Source: Pseudomonas sp. SST3 (GTDB taxonomy: Bacteria; Pseudomonadota; Gammaproteobacteria; Pseudomonadales; Pseudomonadaceae). Taken from it: 5,266 bases of DNA. The notes under the pieces were generated by a model. The model was not told the origin of the DNA and did not search any database. It worked only from the letters and a program-made list of their open reading frames with translations. The stretch spans positions 1-5,266 of the forward strand of contig NZ_QORI02000081.1 of NCBI RefSeq assembly GCF_003325755.1, in the 5' to 3' direction. Both the position numbers and the translations under genes were made by a program. This document shows positions 1-5,266 of the stretch, one piece after another (positions within the stretch are counted from its first letter, which is position 1; each line of letters begins with the position of its first letter).

Positions 1-195
1 GCCTCTAAGCATTGCAGCTCGGACCAGTGGGCGACCTTGAGTCGTACTGGGGTACATCATCAATTGATTGAGGCGAGCATGCTGGAAGTTGCAGTGCAAT
101 CAACGATCGAGCGCTCAGTGTTGATCGAGACCAGCCATGACCGATTAATCGATAACGCAGAGTTCGTCCATAGCTTCGCTGCCGCGATGAGCTGA
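1..195 (+). CDS. 3' end of an unidentified plus-strand gene (partial, no start in window)
   Basis: Frame 1 is open from the left edge for 64 codons and stops with TGA at 193-195. The visible tail reads ...VLIETSHDRLIDNAEFVHSFAAAMS. A strong hairpin terminator begins 15 bases after the stop, which supports this being the real end of a gene convergent with fpvA. I do not recognise the product. In P. aeruginosa the gene converging on fpvA is the peptide synthetase gene pvdD, but I see no thioesterase motif here. The LEVAVQ...SHDRLID...FVHSFAAAM pattern recalls only loosely the end of condensation/epimerisation-type domains. About 64% of third positions are G or C, a weak coding bias for a Pseudomonas. 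It could be a non-coding remnant. What is seen is the open frame and the terminator; any function is unsupported. Confidence 0.35.
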   Translation, partial: ASKHCSSDQWATLSRTGVHHQLIEASMLEVAVQSTIERSVLIETSHDRLIDNAEFVHSFAAAMS

Positions 196-210
196 CCAGA
201 GGCCAATATG

Positions 211-250
211 AAAAGCCCCCAGTCACCTTGAGCGACTGGGGGCTTTTTTA
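211..250. terminator. Bidirectional rho-independent terminator
   Basis: A perfect 14-base inverted repeat, AAAAGCCCCCAGTC (211-224) and its complement (234-247), encloses a 9-base loop. The right arm runs into six T's (244-249), so it ends plus-strand transcription from the left-edge frame. The four A's at 211-214 give a U tract on the opposite strand, so it can also act as a second stop for transcripts reading through from fpvA. Confidence 0.8.
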
Positions 251-272
251 TGGCCCTATCTATAAATTCGGA

Positions 273-311
273 CAAAACAAAACCGCCCCGGGCAGTCATT
301 GCCTCGGGGCG
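273..311 (-). terminator. Rho-independent terminator of fpvA
   Basis: Arms at 284-294 (CGCCCCGGGCA) and 300-311 pair over 11 base pairs with one bulged base at 304 and a 5-base loop. On the minus strand the stem is followed by GGTTTTGTTTT (283-273), the U-rich tract expected after a terminator. It begins 12 bases past the fpvA stop codon, so it is the natural 3' end of the fpvA transcript. Confidence 0.78.
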
Positions 312-323
312 TCTGATCCTGCT

Positions 324-2760
324 TTAGAAGTCCCAGCGAGTGCTGAGCATGAAGTTACGGGGTTCACCATAAGCGGCAGAATTGTAGAAGCCGATGTTGG
401 TGTAATAGGACTTGTCGAAAACGTTGTTGATGTTCAGCGTCGCCGACACGTTTTTAGTGAATTGATAACGGGTCATCAGGTCCACCAACCAGTACGCTTC
501 TTGAGAGAACTCCTCGTAGCCACCACGGGGAGAGTTATAGATATTCTGCCAGCCAACGCTCTGCCAGCGAGCGCCACCGCCAACGGTCAACTTGTCAAGA
601 TTACCCTTGAGCTTGTAAGTGGTGTACAGGCTGACCTGGTCTTCGGGTTCGAAAGTGGAAATCTTGACGTCTTTGTCGTCACGCACAATCTTGTGGGTAT
701 AGCCAGCCTGGAGCTGCCAGCCCGGAGCCAGTTCGCCGGACATCTCCAGCTCGTACCCCTTCGTCACGGCCTGGGTGCCTTTGAACGCGTAGTTCGAGGG
801 GGTAGGTTTCAAGTTGTTGTAGTCATCGTCCGAAACGGAACGGTTGTCTTCATGGATCTCGAAGTAGGCCGCACTGGCGTTTACACGACCATCCAGGAAG
901 TCGGCCTTTACACCCAGCTCCCAATTCTGGCCTTCGTCCGGCTCAAGCAGCTTGTTGTCCCTGTCGCGGTTATAGCTTTCCTGGGGCATGAAAATATCGG
1001 TGTAGCTGGCGTAAACCGAGTAGGTGTCATTCAGGTCGTACACCGCACCGACATAAGGTACGAAGCGTCCTGACTCGCGATAGGTAGGGTTGTAGCCGGT
1101 CACCGTGTAGTTGACTACCCGGCCACCGAGCAGCAGCTTCAGGTCGTCAGCAAGGTTCAGCCGTGTTGTCATGTACATGCCGGTCTGGCGGACGGTGTCG
1201 TCGATTTTCGATTGTGGTTTGCCCCAATCAGGTTGCGGTGCGTTGCCGTGCCAGTTATTGAAGTCCACCAGGTTGGGGGCGAGGTTCCAGTAGCCATTGC
1301 CATTCCATTCCGAAGCGCTGATGGAACCGCCGAATACCAGTTCATGCTCCCTGCCTCCCAGGCTGAAGGGGCCGCTTACATACAGATCGGCGGAGTCACT
1401 GACGGTTTCACCGGTGTATTTGCCCGAAGTCAGCTGTGACTTACCATCCAATCCCGGGGTGTCACCCTGAATGGAACCCATGAGTGCGTGGTAGCCGTTG
1501 ATCTTGTGATCCAGTTGCAGTTTGGTTTATCCAGCCATCCCCCAGGTCGTCGCTCCAACATGGCGAAGACGGTGCGGGTGTATTGCTCCCAAACTGCTCC
1601 AGTCGGCCGCGTTGTTGAACGAGCGCTTAACGTCGTTGCGATTACCCTGGGCGTCGATCAATGGGAAACTGCCCGACCAGGATGAGCCTTTCGGCAGGCT
1701 GTCCTGATAATCGCCGCCGACTGTCAGCAGGGTATCGGGAGACAGGTCGAACTCCATGATGCCGTAGTAAGTCGGGCTTTTGCGCTCGTAGCGGTCCATG
1801 AACGAGTGTTTGTCCTGATAGGCGGCGACGGCCCGGCCACGGATATTGCCGGTCTCGGTCAGCGGGCCACTCACATCCAACTCGCTGCGGTAGTTGTCCC
1901 ACGAACCGGCACCCAGCGTGGCATGACCTTGGAACTCAGAGGTCGGCTTTTTGCGTACCAGGTTGATAGTTGGCCCCCAGTGAACCAGCACCGGTCAGCA
2001 GGCCAGTCGCGCCCTTGAGTACTTCAACACGGTCGTAGATCGCCATGTCGCTCAGCGTGTTCCCCGCCGAGTAAGCCACGTTGCGTGCGGTGGAAGGGAT
2101 CCCGTCATATTGGAAGTTGTTGATAGAGAAACCACGAGCATAGTAGTTGCTGCGCTCGGTATCGAAGGCTGAAACGGTAATGCCCGGCGTGTGGCGCATC
2201 ACGTCGTCGACACTGTTCAGGCCAAAGTCGTCCATGTGCTGACGTGTGACGACGGTCACCGATTGCGGGGTTTCCTTGGGCGTCAGGACCAGGCGCGTTG
2301 CGGTGGCAATCGAGCCTGGCGTATAGGAGCCGGTATTCTCGGTGACGTTACCCAGCATGTTGCCAGTGACTTGCGTCGGGCTCAGCTCCAGCCCGCCACC
2401 GCTACCAGCAGCAGTGACGGTCAAGGTATTGCCATTGAGGTTATAGGTAGTCTGGCTACCGGCCAGCAATGCAGCTATGGCCTGCTGTGGCTGCATCTTG
2501 CCCTTGACGGCGGGGCTGTTCTTGCCCTGCACATCGCCCGGGCTGTAGAGCACTTGCACATTGGTCTGGCGGCCAAATTCCTGCAGTGCGCTCCCCAGCG
2601 ACTGCGCAGGAATATTCAACTCGATCTCCTGGGCCTGCACATAGCCTGCAATCGGCATCGACACAGCCAACGCCAGGGTACTGGGCAAGAGGTTGATGTT
2701 CAGGGCCCGGCGCATGGATAGCGCTTTGCTCAGGGGGCTGAGACCGAGTCGTGCTGGCAT
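324..2760 (-). CDS. fpvA: FpvA, TonB-dependent ferripyoverdine outer-membrane receptor; reading frame broken by four one-base insertions
   Basis: FpvA imports ferripyoverdine across the outer membrane using TonB energy and signals uptake to the anti-sigma factor FpvR, which controls PvdS and FpvI. Start ATG 2760-2758 is preceded by AGAAGAG. Residues 1-43 are a signal peptide ending GYVQA. Residues about 45-117 form the STN signalling domain (LNIPAQSLGSALQEFGRQ). The linker with the presumed TonB box is near 125-135. The plug runs from about 150 (TPKETPQSVTVVTRQ, YARGFSINNFQYDGIP, DRVEVLKGATGLLTGAGSLGA). The barrel fills the rest and ends in STRWDF with the usual terminal Phe. As written, translation leaves frame after residue 263 and stops at 1936. 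Removing one base at 1970-1971, one in 1591-1593, one at about 1551 and one at 1524-1525 restores a continuous frame of 810 residues, close to the 815 I recall for P. aeruginosa FpvA. Those segments then read ATINLVRKKP, SWEQYTRTVFA, LEHDLGDGW and INKLQLDHKINGYHA, all matching the remembered family sequence. Sequence error is more likely than a true pseudogene, but the window alone cannot decide. Confidence 0.93.
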
Positions 2761-2808
2761 GGATGCTTTCTCTTCTATGTTTTAAGTGGGCAATTCTAAG
2801 TGTTTATT

Positions 2809-2827
2809 GAGTTTAGTTCTCATTACC
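2809..2827 (-). promoter_or_regulatory. Candidate Fur-box-like site upstream of fpvA
   Basis: The 118-base gap between pvdE and fpvA (2761-2878) is AT-rich and has no TAAAT-N16-CGT box on the minus strand. It contains GGTAATGAGAACTAAACTC on the minus strand, which agrees with the Fur consensus GATAATGATAATCATTATC at about 11 of 19 positions, mostly in the left half. About 10 bases upstream lies CGTCT (minus strand, 2839-2835), which could be a -10 element for an iron-starvation sigma factor such as FpvI. fpvA may also be read through from pvdE, since no strong terminator lies between them. The site is a weak match only. Confidence 0.25.
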
Positions 2828-2878
2828 ACTAGTGAGACGTTACCTACTTCGCAAAACGGAAAAAATTATTCCGGTACT

Positions 2879-4534
2879 TCATGCAGGCTCCATCTCATGC
2901 ACCACCTGACCGGCGCGCAGGCGCACCAAATGATCGGCGATGTCGAAATAACGGTCGTCGTGGCTGATCACGATGATGGTCTTGCCCAGGCGTTTGAGGT
3001 CCGGCAGCAGCTCGGTGTAGAAGATGCGGCGGAAGGCCGGGTCCTGGTCGGCGGCCCATTCGTCGAATACCAGTACCGGGCGCTCCTCCAGCCAGGCATT
3101 GACCAGGGCCAGGCGCTTGCGTTGGCCGGTGGACAGGTCAGTGGTGCTGAACACACCGTCCTTGACGCTGACCTTGTGCGCGATTTCCAGGCGCTCAAGG
3201 TATTGGGTGGCGCTGTCCAGGGACTGGGTGGCACTGCCTTGTACCAGGTCATCGAACAGGTAATAGTCGGAAAACACCGTGGTGAACAACTGGCGATAAT
3301 CGTCGCGCGCTGGGTCGGTCACCGCTGTACCGTTGAGCAGGATCTCACCCGCCTGAGGCGGATACAGGCCCAGCAGCAATTTGATCAGGGTGGTCTTGCC
3401 GCTGCCGTTCTCGCCGACGACAAACACGATATCGCCTTGTTTGATGCTCAGGTTGATCGGCCCCAGGTGGAACGGTTGGCTGCCTTCAACCGCTGGCGGG
3501 CTGTAGCTGACGCCGCGCAGTTCGAGGCTGTTGACCACAGGCTTCGGCGCTTCACTGTCGTCCATCAACAAGTGGGGCTCGGGCGAAGAAAAGCGCTCCG
3601 ACAGTTCGCTGATGCGCCCAAAGGCAATCTTCGCCTTGCCAACCACGGGCAAATAGCCCAGCAGGTGTTCCAGCGGGCCTTTCATATACAGCAGTACCAG
3701 CACGAAGCCGGTAATCACCGTGGGATCGGGGTTGGGATTGTAGGCCTGCATCGCCAGGGCCAGGCCGATGACCACGAAGAACAGCATCGAGCCAAAGGTC
3801 TTGGCCAGGATATAGATGTTGACCGAACGCACCTGGATATCGCTGATGCGGTCTGCGGTTTCCTGGATGCGGTGGGTGTTCATGCGAAACCGCCGCGGGC
3901 GGTGCATGCGCAGTTCCTTGGCGCCAGAAGCAATCGCATTGTAGTAACGCTGCAATTCATCTTCGTGGCTGCGGGCCAGATCGAAGCCCTGAATGCCTTT
4001 GCCACCGGCGATGAATTGCACGGCGCTGCCGATGATGATTGCGACCACCATCATCAGGAACATCGGCACGGACAGGTAGGCCAGGTAACCCAGGCATCCC
4101 AGGGTAACGGTGGCGGCGATGGCCAGGGGCGTGAAGGCAAAGGAAAAATCGCTGATGGTGTCCACGTCGTGGGTCAGCACCGGGATCAGGCGGTGAGAGC
4201 GATATTGCTCGATCTGCCCGATGGGCGCTGACAGCACTTTTTCACCCAGGTCCTTGCGCAGGGCGGCAATGATCCGTTGCCCGACGGTTAAGTTGGTGCC
4301 GATGTCGGAAATAATCGAGCTGACCAGCGCCACCACGCACAATGCGGCGAAGGTCAACACCACACCCTGGGTCATGCCCCCCGCCGAATGCAGGGCATTG
4401 TTAATCGTCGCCAACAGCAAGGTAATGGCCAGGCCGCCCGCCATGCCAAGGGCGACGGAGACCGTCACGATGGTGCGAAAGGGCCTGAGCAATGCGAGCA
4501 AACCTTTGAAGGCGCCGCGCTTGGGGTCGGTCAT
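2879..4534 (-). CDS. pvdE: PvdE, ABC exporter of the pyoverdine precursor peptide
   Basis: PvdE is an inner-membrane half-transporter with fused membrane and ATPase domains, of the cyclic-peptide/siderophore exporter type. It is known to move the acylated ferribactin precursor to the periplasm, where maturation enzymes complete pyoverdine. From the ATG at 4534 the protein has 551 residues (P. aeruginosa PvdE is about 549 from memory). Hydrophobic segments lie at about 21-42, 57-77, 135-153, 157-176, 238-261 and 272-284. The ATPase domain shows Walker A GENGSGKT (374-381), the signature LSTGQRKR (467-474) in place of LSGGQ, Walker B VLVFDE (487-492) with the catalytic Glu, D-loop region AADQDP, and the H-loop His 525 in VISHDD. 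An in-frame GTG at 4576 would add 14 residues. The ATG is preferred because GGGAAG lies 5 bases upstream, the length fits the family, and the GTG is only some 12 bases from the predicted transcription start. The frame is intact. It lies 118 bases upstream of fpvA in the same direction and is divergent from pvdF. Confidence 0.95.
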   Translation of the reverse strand: MTDPKRGAFKGLLALLRPFRTIVTVSVALGMAGGLAITLLLATINNALHSAGGMTQGVVLTFAALCVVALVSSIISDIGTNLTVGQRIIAALRKDLGEKVLSAPIGQIEQYRSHRLIPVLTHDVDTISDFSFAFTPLAIAATVTLGCLGYLAYLSVPMFLMMVVAIIIGSAVQFIAGGKGIQGFDLARSHEDELQRYYNAIASGAKELRMHRPRRFRMNTHRIQETADRISDIQVRSVNIYILAKTFGSMLFFVVIGLALAMQAYNPNPDPTVITGFVLVLLYMKGPLEHLLGYLPVVGKAKIAFGRISELSERFSSPEPHLLMDDSEAPKPVVNSLELRGVSYSPPAVEGSQPFHLGPINLSIKQGDIVFVVGENGSGKTTLIKLLLGLYPPQAGEILLNGTAVTDPARDDYRQLFTTVFSDYYLFDDLVQGSATQSLDSATQYLERLEIAHKVSVKDGVFSTTDLSTGQRKRLALVNAWLEERPVLVFDEWAADQDPAFRRIFYTELLPDLKRLGKTIIVISHDDRYFDIADHLVRLRAGQVVHEMEPA

Positions 4535-4539
4535 AAATA

Positions 4540-4545
4540 CTTCCC
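4540..4545 (-). promoter_or_regulatory. Ribosome binding site that decides the pvdE start
   Basis: The minus strand reads GGGAAG, then five bases, then ATG at 4534. This favours the internal ATG over the upstream in-frame GTG at 4576. The GTG also has an AGGG a few bases before it, so a longer form is not excluded. Confidence 0.55.
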
Positions 4546-4595
4546 GGAAAGTAGAAAAAGAGGGGGCTGGGCACACAGACCCTTACCCATGACAA

Positions 4596-4619
4596 ACGAA
4601 GCTGTGGCGTGACTATTTA
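4596..4619 (-). promoter_or_regulatory. PvdS iron-starvation promoter driving pvdE
   Basis: On the minus strand TAAAT (4619-4615) and CGT (4598-4596) are separated by exactly 16 bases, the consensus of promoters read by the extracytoplasmic sigma factor PvdS. Transcription would start near 4588, leaving a leader of about 55 bases before the ATG at 4534. PvdS is itself Fur-repressed, so pvdE, and possibly fpvA by readthrough, would be expressed under iron limitation. Confidence 0.85.
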
Positions 4620-4650
4620 GCGCGGCGTGCCGGGCGGTGGCAGTGGGCGA

Positions 4651-4674
4651 TAAATTGCCCGGGGCCTGGTTCGT
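4651..4674 (+). promoter_or_regulatory. PvdS iron-starvation promoter driving pvdF
   Basis: TAAAT (4651-4655) and CGT (4672-4674) are separated by exactly 16 bases, a perfect match to the PvdS consensus. The expected transcription start is about 4682, giving a leader of roughly 55 bases before the pvdF ATG. Its -35 element stands 31 bases from that of the pvdE box, which faces the other way. Confidence 0.87.
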
Positions 4675-4737
4675 TCTTGTTCTGTAGGCGCACGTGTATC
4701 AATGCCGTGCGTGGCCCTTTGAGCGAGAGCGAAACAC

Positions 4738-5266
4738 ATGACGAAAAAGAACCTGGTGTATGTCTGGTCCCTGAGAAACGCCGCCGCCGACAAGGCGGGG
4801 CAACCGGTGGCCTATAAAGACCACGAGCGCTATATGAAATCGGTGCTGGAGTTTCTGGTGGGCTCGCTCAACGACACGTCGCTGGGCGAGGCTTACAACC
4901 TCGTAGGCGTGGTGTATGACGACGATGAGCACAACCCGCGGGACCAGCAGTTGGTGGCGGACTATGGCTTTGCTTACCAGCCGGGTCGCCAGTGGTTGTA
5001 CCCGGCGGATTTGCGTGTGCAAGGCACGTTGGTCAATGACCTGCTGCTCAGCGTGCCGTCGACCTATCGTCGCCTGCCACGGGGCAGCGCCGAACATGTC
5101 GCCGGCAAGCAGGATTTCGAGCGTCGGCTGCATGACACCCTGCTGGAGTTGAAGGCTGACATCGTGGTGCTGGATGGTTTTGCTGGTGATCCTCGACGAA
5201 CTGGTGCGCCCGGGTGCGCGTTTGCACGGCGCATCATGAACATTCATCCGGGCATCACCCGCCTCG
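4738..5266 (+). CDS. pvdF: PvdF, N5-hydroxyornithine formyltransferase (5' part; two compensating one-base indels)
   Basis: PvdF transfers a formyl group from N10-formyltetrahydrofolate to N5-hydroxyornithine, making the hydroxamate building block used by the pyoverdine peptide synthetases in the cytoplasm. It belongs to the glycinamide-ribonucleotide transformylase fold. The ATG at 4738 follows GAGAGCG. The N-terminus MTKKNLVYVWSLRNAAADKA and the motif YDDDEHNPRDQQLVADYGF are typical of PvdF as I recall it. About 176 of some 275 residues are present; the rest lies beyond the right edge. Between 5178 and 5220 the frame as written gives nonsense (FAGDPRRTGAPGC). Dropping one T from TTTT (5178-5181) and adding one base near 5220 gives LLVILDELVRPGARFARRIMNIHPGITR. 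Because the two changes cancel, NIHPG keeps its register, with Asn168 and His170 at the positions I recall for the P. aeruginosa catalytic residues. The third, an Asp, would lie outside the window. Confidence 0.92.
   Translation, partial: MTKKNLVYVWSLRNAAADKAGQPVAYKDHERYMKSVLEFLVGSLNDTSLGEAYNLVGVVYDDDEHNPRDQQLVADYGFAYQPGRQWLYPADLRVQGTLVNDLLLSVPSTYRRLPRGSAEHVAGKQDFERRLHDTLLELKADIVVLDGFAGDPRRTGAPGCAFARRIMNIHPGITRL

Noticed and set aside
228..1073. Plus-strand open frame of 281 codons antisense to fpvA
   Set aside because: It overlaps conserved barrel sequence of fpvA on the other strand and its start lies inside the terminator hairpin. It has no family resemblance.
324..2760. fpvA as several separate genes
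   Set aside because: The pieces are consecutive parts of one receptor, and removing four bases gives a single continuous frame of the family's normal length.
2857..2873. Short hairpin CGGAA/TTCCG after pvdE as a possible terminator
   Set aside because: The stem is five base pairs and no proper U tract follows, so it is too weak to call a terminator.
2786..4231. Long plus-strand open frame of 481 codons antisense to pvdE
   Set aside because: It is the shadow of pvdE on the opposite strand. The translation is rich in His, Gln and Arg with no recognisable domain, while the minus strand has full ABC transporter motifs.
4689..4711. Inverted repeat CGCACG/CGTGCG in the pvdF leader
   Set aside because: The arms are only 6 bases with an 11-base loop and no T tract or known motif. 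It is within what chance gives in GC-rich DNA.
4699..5247. Minus-strand open frame of 182 codons antisense to pvdF
   Set aside because: The plus strand encodes PvdF with a PvdS promoter, and the antisense frame has no recognisable features.
1..5266. CRISPR array, insertion sequence, tRNA or other novel element
   Set aside because: No spaced direct repeats, transposase, terminal repeats or tRNA-like folds were seen. The window is filled by a known siderophore locus.

Overview
The window is a piece of a pyoverdine (fluorescent siderophore) locus from a Pseudomonas. From memory, the proteins resemble the P. aeruginosa PvdF/PvdE/FpvA set, but base composition and residue differences fit a member of the P. 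fluorescens group better. No search was run, so the species is inferred.

Layout. (a) Positions 1-195 carry an open plus-strand reading frame that enters from the left edge. It is not recognised and is followed by a strong bidirectional hairpin terminator (211-250). (b) A second hairpin (273-311) terminates transcription arriving from the right. (c) fpvA, the TonB-dependent ferripyoverdine receptor, runs on the minus strand from 2760 to 324. As written, four one-base insertions break its reading frame. (d) A 118-base AT-rich gap separates it from pvdE. (e) pvdE, the ABC exporter of the pyoverdine precursor, lies on the minus strand from 4534 to 2879. (f) The 203-base divergent region (4535-4737) holds two perfect TAAAT-N16-CGT iron-starvation boxes, one on each strand, back to back. 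(g) pvdF, the N5-hydroxyornithine formyltransferase, starts at 4738 on the plus strand and runs off the right edge. It carries one inserted base and one missing base that cancel.

How the genes work together: PvdF makes the formyl-hydroxyornithine used by the pyoverdine peptide synthetases. PvdE moves the precursor peptide to the periplasm for maturation. FpvA takes ferripyoverdine back through the outer membrane and, through its N-terminal signalling domain, reports uptake to the FpvR/PvdS/FpvI system. The two PvdS boxes would switch pvdF and pvdE on together under iron starvation.

I see no previously undescribed system. The points most worth checking are the clustered frame-breaking indels (probably sequence errors, possibly a lost receptor), the paired divergent PvdS promoters, the absence of such a box in front of fpvA, and the unidentified left-edge reading frame.
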